Of a stretch of 64,000 nucleotides of DNA, positions 42,818 through 51,701 are shown one piece after another. Where the stretch lies: NCBI RefSeq assembly GCF_015624485.1, contig NZ_CP061378.1, forward strand, positions 4,712,001-4,776,000, written 5' to 3'. Source of the stretch: Bradyrhizobium genosp. L (GTDB lineage: Bacteria; Pseudomonadota; Alphaproteobacteria; Rhizobiales; Xanthobacteraceae). The position numbers and the translations under genes are program-made. Positions within the stretch are counted from its first letter, which is position 1. The number at the start of each line of letters is the position of its first letter. Under the pieces are notes generated by a model. That model ran no database searches, was not told the DNA's origin, and worked only from the letters and a program-made list of their open reading frames with translations.

Positions 42818-43225
42818 TTAGCAGGCTTCGGCGATTGCCGCGGTGACCTGAGCCTGCGTGTAGGGCTTCGACAAGAACCGCCCTCCTTCGGGGATGTCCT
42901 GCAGACCCACGGTGACGTCGCCTGAGGTCGCGATGATCTTGACGGGCGGCCAACGTCCGCGGATCGTTCTTGCCAACCGCAAGCCGTCCATCGAGCCCGG
43001 CATCTGCACATCGGTAAATACGGCAACGATGTCGTTGCGGCTCTCGAGGATCAGTATGGCCTGATCCGCGTCGGTCGCCTCGATGGTGTCGAACCCGGCT
43101 TGCCTGATCATATCGACAGCGTTCAGGCGGATGAGGAATTCATCCTCGACAACCAATACGACACCCGCCTTCCTGCGCGATATGTTCACGTGGGCATGGG
43201 CTTTCCACCTTCCGGTCCTGACCAT
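42818..43225 (-). CDS. single-domain response regulator
   Basis: A 135-aa receiver domain using the ATG giving MVRTGRWKAHAHV; start uncertain because the frame is open further up. Acidic pair in GVVLVVEDEFLIRLNAVDMI, phospho-acceptor Asp in IVAVFTDVQMPGSMDG, Thr/Ser in KIIATSGDVTVG, Lys in RFLSKPYTQAQV. No output domain. It is divergent from the GAF histidine kinase (144 bp apart), which is the obvious candidate partner. Confidence 0.9.
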   Translation of the reverse strand: MVRTGRWKAHAHVNISRRKAGVVLVVEDEFLIRLNAVDMIRQAGFDTIEATDADQAILILESRNDIVAVFTDVQMPGSMDGLRLARTIRGRWPPVKIIATSGDVTVGLQDIPEGGRFLSKPYTQAQVTAAIAEAC

Positions 43226-43368
43226 GAGCACAATATGCGGGGCGCTGGATTGTTCCACCAAGTTTCCGTCGCTATTTCCGGTAACGGTGCTTAAATGCAC
43301 GCCGGTCAAATGGGCAGTCGGGACGTCCAGACCAGGGTCTTTTGTTCCGCGAGGATGTGCAAGGAAAC

Positions 43369-44565
43369 ATGGTCGACCGGACGCCAGGCGCGCCGCCTCT
43401 GTCTGAAGATCTCAGGGCCGACATTGCGGCCGTCCAGAACATTGATGCGGTTCCACGGATTCTCGATGCGGTTTGCCGTACGACGGGCATGGGGTTCGCA
43501 GCGGTCGCGCGCGTCACCGAAGATCGATGGATCTGCTGCGCGTCGTTGGACTATTTGAAATTCGGTCTTGAGCCAGGCGGCGAGCTCGACGTCAAATCGA
43601 CGATCTGCGATGAAATTCGAGCCAGCCGCGAGCCGGTCGTCATCGACAGCGTTGCGGACGATGCGATCTACTGCTCGCACCACACGCCGAGGCAATACGG
43701 CCTTCAAAGCTATATCTCGATGCCGATCATCCTCGGGGACGGATCGTTCTTCGGGACGCTCTGTGCGATCGATCCCAAGCCTGCAAAACTGTCAGATCCG
43801 GGAACGATCGAAACGTTTCGGCTGTTTGCCGAACTCATCGCAACGCAGCTCGATGCGTTCGATCGATTGAAGAGGAGCGAGGCGACGCTTCTCGACGAAC
43901 GAAAGACGGCCGAACTCCGCGAACAGTTCATCGCGGTCCTGGGGCACGACCTGCGCAATCCGCTCGCGTCGATTTCCGCAGGCGTGCGCATGCTTCCAAA
44001 GGCAAAGGATAGAGAGACGGAAATTCTCGCCACGATGCACCAAAGCGTCGCCCGGATGGCGAGCCTGATCGACAACATCATGGACTTCACGCGTGGCCGG
44101 CTGGGTGCGGGGATTTCGTTGAACTGCTCCAGCCAGTCCGTCGAGCCGGTGATCAATCACGTCGTCGAGGAGCTTCGCTCGATTCACCCGGGCAGGAAGA
44201 TCGAGACCGATCTCAGGCTGAGCGACGACGTCTATTGCGACGGCCCGCGTATTGGCCAGCTCATCTCCAACCTGCTCGCCAACGCCATTACGCACGGCTC
44301 GTCGGAACGGCCGATCTTCGTCGAGGCGACGACGCTGGCCGGGGAGTTCGAGCTCTGCATCTCAAATTCGGGATCGGCGATTTCCCCCGAAGCCATGGCG
44401 AAGCTGTTTCAGCCATTCTATCGCGGTCACGTCCAACAATCGCTGCAAGGCTTGGGCCTGGGTCTTTTCATTTCGTCCGAAATCGCAAAAGCCCATGACG
44501 GAACGCTGACCGTCGATTCCAACGACAGCGAAACGATCTTCACGTTTCGAATGCCGTTGCGTTGA
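43369..44565 (+). CDS. GAF-domain sensor histidine kinase
   Basis: A 398-aa cytoplasmic kinase; the ATG after AAGGAAAC is used. GAF domain (about 15-165, LDAVCRTTGMGFAAVARVTE, YISMPIILGDGSFFGTLCAI), HisKA with phospho-His in AVLGHDLRNPLASISAGVRM, HATPase with N box LISNLLANAITHG and G boxes SNSGSAISPEAMAKLFQPFY and QGLGLGLFISSEIAKAHDG. No membrane segment, so it senses an internal signal, possibly via GAF-bound ligand or light. It is divergent from a single-domain response regulator. Confidence 0.92.
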   Translation: MVDRTPGAPPLSEDLRADIAAVQNIDAVPRILDAVCRTTGMGFAAVARVTEDRWICCASLDYLKFGLEPGGELDVKSTICDEIRASREPVVIDSVADDAIYCSHHTPRQYGLQSYISMPIILGDGSFFGTLCAIDPKPAKLSDPGTIETFRLFAELIATQLDAFDRLKRSEATLLDERKTAELREQFIAVLGHDLRNPLASISAGVRMLPKAKDRETEILATMHQSVARMASLIDNIMDFTRGRLGAGISLNCSSQSVEPVINHVVEELRSIHPGRKIETDLRLSDDVYCDGPRIGQLISNLLANAITHGSSERPIFVEATTLAGEFELCISNSGSAISPEAMAKLFQPFYRGHVQQSLQGLGLGLFISSEIAKAHDGTLTVDSNDSETIFTFRMPLR

Positions 44566-44656
44566 ACGTTGATCGGCCAACCGCGGGTTTTCACCGCGAT
44601 AGTCGCCCGGGAAATGCCTCGCTAGCTCGTCATTCCGCTCGTGACCAGGGCGCCGT

Positions 44657-44938
44657 TTACGCTGCGCCTACCTTGCTGGCGAGCTGCGGCAAGGCCGGCT
44701 TCCGCTCCGGGAGCTTCTTTTTCGGCGGCGCCGGAAGCAATCCTTCCCTGATCGCCTGCTTGCGGGCGAGCTTGCGTGCGCGGCGAATGGCTTCGGATTT
44801 TTCGCGGGTCTTCCGTTCCGAGGGCTTTTCGTAGGACCGCCGCTGTTTCATTTCCCGGAAGACACCCTCGCGTTGCATCTTCTTCTTCAGCACGCGAAGT
44901 GCCTGCTCGACATTGTTGTCGCGAACCAATACCTGCAT
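44657..44938 (-). CDS. rpsU: 30S ribosomal protein S21
   Basis: A 93-aa S21. The start giving [20 protein letters not shown] is preceded by AAGGAAAAGCG; an upstream open extension is not conserved. The S21 core [20 protein letters not shown] is followed by the basic helix [20 protein letters not shown] and the Lys/Pro tail usual in Bradyrhizobium members. It binds near the anti-Shine-Dalgarno of 16S rRNA. Confidence 0.96.
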   Translation of the reverse strand: MQVLVRDNNVEQALRVLKKKMQREGVFREMKQRRSYEKPSERKTREKSEAIRRARKLARKQAIREGLLPAPPKKKLPERKPALPQLASKVGAA

Positions 44939-45149
44939 CGCTTTTCCTTGCTGGGCTGCGAAACGCGACGAGTCCGGCATGGCAGCCAGCTGCGCCGGAA
45001 CTTGACCAAATTGTGCGGATAAGATGACGGCGATCCTTCGCCGGCGTCGAACAAGCCGATCTATTCGCCGCGGTTCGCGCCAAACCGACGTGAACACTCC
45101 GGCGCGACCATGTCAATCGATAATGCGGTCGCACATCGGGCCTGACGCG

Positions 45150-45232
45150 TCAGGCCGCCTTCGACGCACGCTCCGCAAATCCGCTCGTTTCCCCGAGCCT
45201 CGCTGCTGAACAGGAAGCCCTGCACACCACGC
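45150..45232 (-). pseudogene. remnant of an EAL-domain protein C-terminus
   Basis: On the minus strand GVQGFLFSSE (from about 45232) matches EVQGFLFSAA of the intact PAS-GGDEF-EAL protein at 49028-51523. After a short deletion the frame shifts and GFAERASKAA-stop (45182-45150) follows, identical in residues to that protein's last ten residues. DNA identity with 49028-49130 is evident by eye. No upstream GGDEF/EAL body is present. It lies in a 436-bp gene-free stretch (44939-45374) in which I see nothing else. Confidence 0.7.
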
Positions 45233-45374
45233 GGCTTTGTTGGGCAGCATCGGTTTGCCGGTAAAGCGGACATCAGCCAACCGATTATCCCGGCCAAATT
45301 GGTCGAGAATGACCCATGGCGAACTTTCGAAAGCGCTGGCAGTTTGGCTTCGCTCTCGGCTTGAGTTAAAGCAT

Positions 45375-45737
45375 TCAGACTCTGGCCTTGCGGCCACGGC
45401 CGCCCGATTTTGCTGGCACGGTCTTTCCATACTCATGCCACCATGCCGTTAGCGCCTCCATCGTGGGACCGAGCCCCCGCGCCTTTTTGGTGATTTCATA
45501 TTCGACCCGGAGCGGCACTTCCGCGAATACCGTGCGCGATACGAGGCCATCTGCTTCGAGTTCGCGAAGTTGCGCCGTAAGCATGTGCTGGGTGATGCCG
45601 GGGATCGCTTTTCGAAGCTCTCCGAAGCGATAGACCCGCTGATTGAGCAGCCACATGATCTCCAGTTTCCACTTGCCTGAGAGCAGCGCGAACGCGCGCC
45701 GCATTTCCTCGTGCATGTTTACCTTGGCGTCTTTCAT
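45375..45737 (-). CDS. HxlR-family transcriptional regulator
   Basis: A 120-aa winged-helix regulator. The internal ATG after GGAGAAGCAGACT is chosen over one 15 bp upstream. Body: MRRAFALLSGKWKLEIMWLL, FGELRKAIPGITQHMLTAQL (recognition region), RELEADGLVSRTVFAEVPLR and VEYEITKKARGLGPTMEALT, the standard HxlR sequence with a Lys/Arg tail. HxlR proteins often control neighbouring oxidative or electrophile-stress genes. It is divergent from the DoxX-SDR-MAPEG operon. Confidence 0.93.
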   Translation of the reverse strand: MKDAKVNMHEEMRRAFALLSGKWKLEIMWLLNQRVYRFGELRKAIPGITQHMLTAQLRELEADGLVSRTVFAEVPLRVEYEITKKARGLGPTMEALTAWWHEYGKTVPAKSGGRGRKARV

Positions 45738-45833
45738 AGTCTGCTTCTCCATACCTACATCAGGTTATTCATCCTACTTGCGAAGAACCATCTTGATCCG
45801 CATTTTCGGCGTGCGTTGCAAGGCACAGGGAAA

Positions 45834-45845
45834 TTGCAGCTGCAA
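45834..45845. promoter_or_regulatory. TTGCAGCTGCAA palindrome in the divergent HxlR/DoxX promoter region
   Basis: A perfect 12-bp palindrome 56 bp before the DoxX start and 97 bp before the hxlR-type start. A likely spot for autoregulation, though HxlR operators vary and this match is not diagnostic. Confidence 0.35.
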
Positions 45846-45900
45846 CGCAAATCAGCACGAACAGAGGAGTTGCTGTCGCATCAGCAATCACGACGACCGA

Positions 45901-46281
45901 ATGGCTACGATTTACACCTACTGGATTAGCACGGCACTCTTGAGCCTGCTGTACCTGTCCTCCGCCCTTATGTACCTGACGAAAGGGAAATCGGTGCGGC
46001 AGGCTCTCGCCGATCTCGGATACCCGACCTACCTCGTGTCCCTCATGATCACCGTGAAGATCTTGGGCACAGCCGCAATTCTTTCGCGCGTCACCGTGGG
46101 GCTCAGCGATCTCGCTTACGCCGGCATGTTCTATCATCTACTGTTAGCCGGCTTGGCGCACGTCGCCGTTCGGAAGCCCAACGAGGCCGCGCCCGCCGTC
46201 GTGGGCCTCGCGTTGCTCATCACTTCTTTCGTTACGCAGAACGCCGCTCGCGCAATCGCGTCGCCCTACGGGCTGCTCTGA
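45901..46281 (+). CDS. DoxX-like membrane protein
   Basis: A 126-aa protein with four hydrophobic segments, starting MATIYTYWISTALLSLLYLS. The frame is open upstream but has no coding character there. DoxX-like features: SALMYLTKGKSVRQALADLG, YPTYLVSLMITVKILGTAAI and the final MVQ/TQNAARAI-type helix. DoxX-family proteins are often linked to redox or quinone functions; the role here is unknown. First gene of an operon with an SDR and a MAPEG protein. Confidence 0.85.
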   Translation: MATIYTYWISTALLSLLYLSSALMYLTKGKSVRQALADLGYPTYLVSLMITVKILGTAAILSRVTVGLSDLAYAGMFYHLLLAGLAHVAVRKPNEAAPAVVGLALLITSFVTQNAARAIASPYGLL

Positions 46282-46316
46282 CGCGAGGAAAAACGATCAA
46301 CACAACAACGAAGGAA

Positions 46317-47066
46317 ATGAACATGAATCGACTCGCAGGAAAAGTTGCCATCGTCACTGGCGCCGGTCGCGGCATCGGCCGCTCTACCGCGAAGCTGTTC
46401 GCAGCGGAAGGCGCAAAGGTCGCGGTCCTGTCACTCACACCGGCAAACGTGGATGCTGTCGTCGCGGAGATCGAAGCGGCCGGTGGTACGGCACTGAGCG
46501 TCGTCTGCGATATCAGTAAGGCTGACCAGATCAAGATCGCGGTAGATAAGGTGTTCGCTTCCTATGGCCGTGTCGACATTCTGGTGAACAACGCCTTCGA
46601 CCCGTCTGCGCCTCTCTCATCCATCATTGATCTTTCAGCGGAGCAATTGCAGCGCAATTTCGAGACGGGACCGATCGCCTATCTGCGGACGATGCAGACC
46701 TGCTATCCCCATCTTAAAGCAAGCGGTGAAGGGCGCGTCATCAACTTTGGGTCGATGGCGGGAGTCATCGGTTTGCCCGGTTACGGGCCTTACAATATGG
46801 CGAAAGAGGCCGTTCGCGCCCTAACCCGGACCACGGCGCGCGAATGGGGCGCCGACAAGATCACCGTGAACAACATTCTGCCGCTCGCGGAGACATGGGA
46901 TCCTGCTGCAAACGTACCCGCGCCGACAAACGCGCTTGCCCGTCACGGCTCGCCGGACAATGACGTGGCGCCGGTCGTCTTGTTCCTTGCGAGCGAGGAC
47001 GCACGGTTCGTAACAGGAGCCAGCCTCACCGCTGACGGCGGCGCAATCATCGACAGCGCGCGCTAG
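46317..47066 (+). CDS. short-chain dehydrogenase/reductase
   Basis: A 249-aa classical SDR. Cofactor motif VAIVTGAGRGIGRSTAKLFA, NNA structural motif DILVNNAFDP, catalytic Ser in RVINFGSMAGVIG and Tyr/Lys in YGPYNMAKEAVRALTRTTAR, C-terminal FVTGASLTADGGAI. Cofactor and substrate not determinable by eye. It is flanked 35 bp upstream by DoxX and 2 bp downstream by MAPEG, so one operon. Confidence 0.92.
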   Translation: MNMNRLAGKVAIVTGAGRGIGRSTAKLFAAEGAKVAVLSLTPANVDAVVAEIEAAGGTALSVVCDISKADQIKIAVDKVFASYGRVDILVNNAFDPSAPLSSIIDLSAEQLQRNFETGPIAYLRTMQTCYPHLKASGEGRVINFGSMAGVIGLPGYGPYNMAKEAVRALTRTTAREWGADKITVNNILPLAETWDPAANVPAPTNALARHGSPDNDVAPVVLFLASEDARFVTGASLTADGGAIIDSAR

Positions 47067-47068
47067 CC

Positions 47069-47458
47069 ATGACTGTACTTCCCATCACTTCCATATTTGT
47101 GGCAACCTTCGCTGTCGCCCTTGTCGCCCTGTCGTTTCCCATTTCGCTGCGCCGCGCAAAGGTCGGGAAGATGGTAGGCGACAGCGCCGATGAGACGCTG
47201 CGTCGGCGCATTCGCGCCCAGGGTAATTTCATCGAGTACGTTCCGCTCGGGGTGATTTCGCTGTGCCTGGTCGAGGCGCAGGTCGCCCCGGCCTGGATGG
47301 TTGTCGCCATCGGGACGACGCTTGCGTTGGGGCGGCTCCTACATGCAATTGGCATGCTTCGCGGACTGGAGGCAGTGCGCGGTTTCGGGATGCTCTTTAC
47401 TTACGCAGCGCTGCTTGTTTCGGCTGGACGCCTCGTTCTGGACGCTGCCCCTTGGTAG
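47069..47458 (+). CDS. MAPEG-family membrane protein
   Basis: A 129-aa four-helix membrane protein with MAPEG signatures SLRRAKVGKMVGD, RIRAQGNFIEYVPLGVISL and ALGRLLHAIGMLRG. MAPEG enzymes act on hydrophobic electrophiles using glutathione. It starts 2 bp after the SDR stop. With HxlR, DoxX and SDR it suggests a small detoxification/redox operon, by inference. Confidence 0.9.
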   Translation: MTVLPITSIFVATFAVALVALSFPISLRRAKVGKMVGDSADETLRRRIRAQGNFIEYVPLGVISLCLVEAQVAPAWMVVAIGTTLALGRLLHAIGMLRGLEAVRGFGMLFTYAALLVSAGRLVLDAAPW

Positions 47459-47564
47459 CCCGGACGTCAGCAGATCGCCCATGAGCCATTTGTTGCGGTT
47501 GCACAACAGCGGTCGTTATTGGAGCGAAGCGGACATGGCCGAACTTATGAATACGCGCGGTCAT

Positions 47565-47780
47565 TCAGCGGCGTGAGGGCGCTGGCGTAGGCCCAACGCC
47601 AACGCTGATGTTCGCCTCAGGAATCAGGACGCCACGGACGTTCACCATGCACCCGTGCTCGTAGGTCCAAGCTACTTCGAGAGGGCTCCGCCGCGCGCGA
47701 CAACTGATCTTCGCGAACAACGGGACGACGGCGAAAATCGAGGCCGCGATGACTCCAACTCCGATCCAGAAGACCCGCAT
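47565..47780 (-). CDS. small membrane or exported hypothetical protein (71 aa)
   Basis: MRVFWIGVGVIAASIFAVVP gives one hydrophobic segment that may be an anchor or signal. About 50 polar residues follow with two Cys (KISCRARRS, YEHGCMVNVRG) and a tail VGVGPTPAPSRR. It is 10 bp after the TauD-like gene on the same strand, so probably its operon partner. No family recognised. Confidence 0.5.
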   Translation of the reverse strand: MRVFWIGVGVIAASIFAVVPLFAKISCRARRSPLEVAWTYEHGCMVNVRGVLIPEANISVGVGPTPAPSRR

Positions 47781-47790
47781 GATACGATCT

Positions 47791-48864
47791 TCAATCCAAC
47801 GGCACGTTCAGACTGGTACCCTTGGTAATGATGCCGCCACGGTTGCCGATCTCGATCGAACCATAGCGCTGCTTGAAGCAGTCGGGCAGCGGTCGGTCGC
47901 CTTCCATGCTCAGCCAGAGCCGCAACAAATGGCGTTTCTGGCTTGCGATGGGCCAATCGCGGAACGCTGTCCGATCGTGCAACAGAGCGTGATTGTAAAC
48001 GAACTGCATGTCCCCCGGCTGGAGCCGCATGCCGAAATGCAGCGCCGGGTCGTTTGCAAGCGCGTCAAACAGATCGAGGGCCTCGACATGAGCCGGCGTC
48101 AGTCGTGGCGCATCGGGAAAGCGCTGCGCACTGTCGATATACTGACGCTGATAGAAGCCGGTCAGGAACCCGGCATGCCAATTCAGCACCGGAATCTCAA
48201 GATACGGCTTCTCGTTCTCCGGCACCTCGCCTCGCCGGTCTGTCGCGATGGGATCAAACAACAGGGCGGCAAGGTCGGGACGCGCGTCAAACATCTCGTT
48301 GTAGATCGTCGCCGTACTGACAAGAAGAGAGTCGCCTCCCTCCATCGCCTCGCGAATGCACAACAGTCCGACCACGTCGGAAGAATCGGTGTGGAATGTT
48401 TGCCTTTCCGAAGTCTGGTAGATTCGGGTGTTCGGATCCTTCGCATCGGCGCCGATGTCGCGGACGTGACCAAGAATGTGACCCGCTGCGTTTTGAGACC
48501 GCGCCGATCCGAGATGCGCGCCCACCCCGCAAAATATTGCAGCGGCGAGCTCCTGGCTGTACTTGGCCACAGGCAGCCCGCGTATCAGTTCGAAACCCGG
48601 GCCAACCAGGAGCTCTCTCTTGAGCTCTTCCAGGTGCGCGCCGAAGTGAGGAAGCAGAAAGCTTTCCTTGGTGATGTCGGCGATTTTCTTGCTCTTGCCA
48701 AGATATGATTCAGCCGCGTCCTCGATCTCCGCGATCTCGCTGGCGGTGAGCGATATCAACCACCGATCGGGATTGACCTTCATCTCCGCACCTCGCCAGG
48801 CAGATACGACGTCGACCTTTCCCGGAGGGCGATCGATCCTGCTGGGCGCTGAGACCACATTCAT
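47791..48864 (-). CDS. TauD/TfdA-like Fe(II)/2-oxoglutarate dioxygenase
   Basis: A 357-aa protein; the ATG preceded by CTCGGGAGCCAACAAAC is used. Facial-triad candidates: HTDSSDVVGLLCIREAMEGG (His and Asp), and the distal His in FVYNHALLHDRTAFRDWP with the 2-oxoglutarate-binding Arg in RHLLRLWLSMEGDR. It has about 90 extra N-terminal residues. By family it would hydroxylate a small molecule; substrate unknown. Co-directional with a small membrane protein. Confidence 0.85.
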   Translation of the reverse strand: MNVVSAPSRIDRPPGKVDVVSAWRGAEMKVNPDRWLISLTASEIAEIEDAAESYLGKSKKIADITKESFLLPHFGAHLEELKRELLVGPGFELIRGLPVAKYSQELAAAIFCGVGAHLGSARSQNAAGHILGHVRDIGADAKDPNTRIYQTSERQTFHTDSSDVVGLLCIREAMEGGDSLLVSTATIYNEMFDARPDLAALLFDPIATDRRGEVPENEKPYLEIPVLNWHAGFLTGFYQRQYIDSAQRFPDAPRLTPAHVEALDLFDALANDPALHFGMRLQPGDMQFVYNHALLHDRTAFRDWPIASQKRHLLRLWLSMEGDRPLPDCFKQRYGSIEIGNRGGIITKGTSLNVPLD

Positions 48865-48986
48865 GTTTGTTGGCTCCCGAGATGACCGGTCGTCGGACCA
48901 TCGACGATATTGTGCCAACCATTCGTTTGCAACTCTGCCTGCCAAACGCAGAGGCAAACCAGAGGCAATCGTCCGCAGTGAGATGG

Positions 48987-49009
48987 ATGCCCGGGTCAAG
49001 CCCGGGCAT
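48987..49009. terminator. hairpin downstream of the GGDEF-EAL gene
   Basis: ATGCCCGGG (48987-48995) and CCCGGGCAT (49001-49009) pair around TCAAG. It lies 18 bp beyond the stop of the minus-strand gene. I remember this ATGCCCGGGTCAAGCCCGGG unit as a dispersed rhizobial hairpin; no U tract. Confidence 0.45.
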
Positions 49010-49027
49010 GACGAGCGATACCAGCGA

Positions 49028-51523
49028 TCACGCTGCCTTCGACGCGCGCTCCGCGAAGCCGCTCAGCAGCGCCGCGATCTCGCCTGCCGGCCTCGCGGCG
49101 CTGAACAAGAAGCCCTGCACCTCGTTGCAGCCTTCAGCACGCAACCAGTCGAGCTGGTCGACGGTCTCCACGCCCTCCGCGGTCGTGGTGATGTTGAGGC
49201 TGCGGCCGAGACCGGAGATCGCGCGCACGATCGCGAGGCAGTCGGAACGCCGCGCCAGGTCCTTGACGAAGGAACGATCGATCTTGATCTTGTCGAACGG
49301 GAAGCTGCGCAGGTAGCTCAGGCTGGAATAGCCGGTGCCGAAATCGTCCATCGAGATGCTGACGCCGAGCTCGCGCAGCTGATGCAGGATCGCGAGATTG
49401 GTTTCGGTCTCCGCCAGGAACACCGACTCGGTGATCTCGAGCTCGAGCCGACGCGCCGGCAGGCCGGAATGCGCCAGCGCCGAGATCACGGCCTGCACCA
49501 GGTTGCGGCTGCGGAACTGGACAGGCGACAGATTGACGGCGATCTTGACGTCGGCCGGCCACTTCATCGCCTCCGCGCAGGCCTCGCGCAGCACCCATTC
49601 GCCGAGCGCGACGATCAGGCCGATGTCCTCGGCGACCGGGATGAACTCCGCCGGCGAGATCATGCCCTTGTGCGGGTGCCGCCAGCGCAGCAACGACTCG
49701 AAGCCGGAGATGCGATCGGCCGCGATATCGATCAGCGGCTGGTAGTGCAGCTCGAACTCGCCGGTCGTAAAGGCCGGGCGCAAATCGCGCTCCATGTCGC
49801 GGCGCTTCTGCGCCTGCTGGTCCATTTCCGGCTCGAAGAAATGGTGCACGCCGCCGCCCTCGGACTTGGCGCGGTACAGCGCCATGTCGGCGTTGCGCAT
49901 CAGCTCTTCCGACGTCGTGCCGTCGCCCGGCGATAGCGCGATCCCGATGCTGGCGCCGACCACGACCTCGAGCCCGTCGATATCGTAGGGTGCGCTCAAC
50001 GTGCCGATCAGCCGCTCGGCGAAGGCGCTGGCGTCGTTCGGCGAGACATCGGCCGCGAGCACGATCGCGAACTCGTCGCCGCCGAGCCGGGCCGCGACGT
50101 TGTCGCCGCGGACCTCCGCGCGCAGCCGGTCCGCCACCAGCTTGAGCAGCCGGTCGCCCATCGGATGGCCGAAGGAATCGTTGACGTTCTTGAACAGATC
50201 GAGATCGATGCCCATCACCGCGACGCGCTTGTGGCCGGACCGGCTGCGCTCCAGCGCCTCGCCCAGCCGCTCCTGATAGAAGTCGCGGTTCGGCAGGTTG
50301 GTGAGCCCGTCATGATGCGCCATGTGGGCGATGCGCGCTTCGGCGGCGCGACGCTCGGTGATGTCGACGATCGCGACCAGGTAGCCGTCGCGGCCCTCGA
50401 ACGTCACCTTGCGGCCGAAGGTCAGCACGTGGATCTCGGCGCGATCGGCGCGGATGTGGCGCCAATCGCGGTTCGACTGGTAGACGTCGCCGATCTCGCG
50501 CAACGCCGCGCTGTGCACGGACCACTCATCCTCCGGCCAGATCTGGCGCAGCGTCATGCCGAGAAACTGTTCGCGGGAATAGCCGTAGTGCTGAACGGCG
50601 GCGTCGTTGACGCTGAGGAAATCCATCGTATGGGCGTCGAACACCCACATCGGCATCGGGTTGTTCTCGAACAGCAGGCGGAACGAGACCTCGCGCTGCT
50701 TCAGCGCGGTGACGTCGGACACCGTCAGCGACAGCATATCGCCGAACGCGGTGACGCCGAGCCGCAGGCAGCGATCGCCGCTGTCGATCTCGAACTGGCC
50801 GCCGGCGCCGCCGCCGACGAAGGAACGCAGTGTTCGGGTCACCTCGGACGCAGCCAGCGGATTGCCGCCGGCGCTGAGCCTGCGCCACAAAAGATCGGTC
50901 GCGGGCTGCATCAGGAGCCTGGCGGCGCCCTCGTTGAGATGCACGACCTGGAAGTCGGCCGGTTCGCCGCGCGCATCGCGGATCGCGGCGAGCGACAGCA
51001 CGCCTTCATCGGTGGCGGAGAAGATCGTATCCAGGAGATTGTACTGCGCGTTGCGCTCGTTGACATAGACCCCGACCAGCATGCCGCCCCAGCGCGACCG
51101 CGTCGGCAGCGCCAGCACGTCATAGGTCCGCACCAGCCCTTCACGCACGCAATGCGCCGAGGCGAGGTAGGGACGGCAGTTCTCGCGCGCGTTCGCCGCG
51201 GCTTCGGTCAGTGCGGTGGCGCAATCCGGCGGAAGTGCTCCGAGCGGGATGTCCCAGCGATCGTCGTTCAGCCAGCCCTGGACGTAGCGGCCGGGTTGGG
51301 AAACCCGGAGCGCATCATCGACGTCCCGCAGCAGCACGATATGGTCCGCAAGCCGGCCGAGACTGCCGAGCATCACGTCCTCATAATGCGGCAACTTCTC
51401 GCCCGGACGTACGGCCGCCTGCCACTTGCGCTGCAGGACCGGCACGTCGGCGAACATCTCGGAATTGAATTTGGCCGATGTCTTTGTCGATGTCTTGGCT
51501 GATTTGTTGTTGGCCATGACCAT
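49028..51523 (-). CDS. PAS-GGDEF-EAL cyclic-di-GMP signalling protein
   Basis: An 831-aa protein with an N-terminal sensor region (about 1-260), a PAS fold (VSFRLLFENNPMPMWVFDAH, DVYQSNRDWRHIRADRAEIH), a GGDEF domain (HDGLTNLPNRDFYQERLGEA, intact LGGDEFAIVL, no obvious RxxD I-site) and an EAL domain with ESLLRW in place of EALLRW. NLSPVQF, LELEITESVF, SMDDFGTGYSSLSYL and EVQGFLFSAARP follow. No membrane helix, so cytosolic. It is likely bifunctional or regulated in one activity; the ESL change may not abolish catalysis. A broken copy of its C-terminus lies at 45150. Confidence 0.95.
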   Translation of the reverse strand: MVMANNKSAKTSTKTSAKFNSEMFADVPVLQRKWQAAVRPGEKLPHYEDVMLGSLGRLADHIVLLRDVDDALRVSQPGRYVQGWLNDDRWDIPLGALPPDCATALTEAAANARENCRPYLASAHCVREGLVRTYDVLALPTRSRWGGMLVGVYVNERNAQYNLLDTIFSATDEGVLSLAAIRDARGEPADFQVVHLNEGAARLLMQPATDLLWRRLSAGGNPLAASEVTRTLRSFVGGGAGGQFEIDSGDRCLRLGVTAFGDMLSLTVSDVTALKQREVSFRLLFENNPMPMWVFDAHTMDFLSVNDAAVQHYGYSREQFLGMTLRQIWPEDEWSVHSAALREIGDVYQSNRDWRHIRADRAEIHVLTFGRKVTFEGRDGYLVAIVDITERRAAEARIAHMAHHDGLTNLPNRDFYQERLGEALERSRSGHKRVAVMGIDLDLFKNVNDSFGHPMGDRLLKLVADRLRAEVRGDNVAARLGGDEFAIVLAADVSPNDASAFAERLIGTLSAPYDIDGLEVVVGASIGIALSPGDGTTSEELMRNADMALYRAKSEGGGVHHFFEPEMDQQAQKRRDMERDLRPAFTTGEFELHYQPLIDIAADRISGFESLLRWRHPHKGMISPAEFIPVAEDIGLIVALGEWVLREACAEAMKWPADVKIAVNLSPVQFRSRNLVQAVISALAHSGLPARRLELEITESVFLAETETNLAILHQLRELGVSISMDDFGTGYSSLSYLRSFPFDKIKIDRSFVKDLARRSDCLAIVRAISGLGRSLNITTTAEGVETVDQLDWLRAEGCNEVQGFLFSAARPAGEIAALLSGFAERASKAA

Positions 51524-51701
51524 GGCACGCCCCGCTCACGCAAACGCTTGTCCCCGCGGCATCCAACGTCCACCGGGCTTAACGTCATGTAAAAAGTGGG
51601 GCGTGCGGTGCAGCGCGGGCACGATTATGACGGCAAAAATTCGCGCGATGGTTAGTTCGGGTTAGAGACTATGACAGTCGCATGAAGGTTTCGCACGCAA
51701 G

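Noticed and set aside
45113..45436. Open frame antisense to and overlapping the HxlR gene end
   Set aside because: Composition is not protein-like, it overlaps an EAL remnant and a real gene, and it has no start signal.
47480..47576. A 31-codon frame after the MAPEG gene (MSHLLRLHNSGRYWSEADMA...)
   Set aside because: No RBS and no recognisable feature; it may be a remnant or chance ORF and could not be supported.
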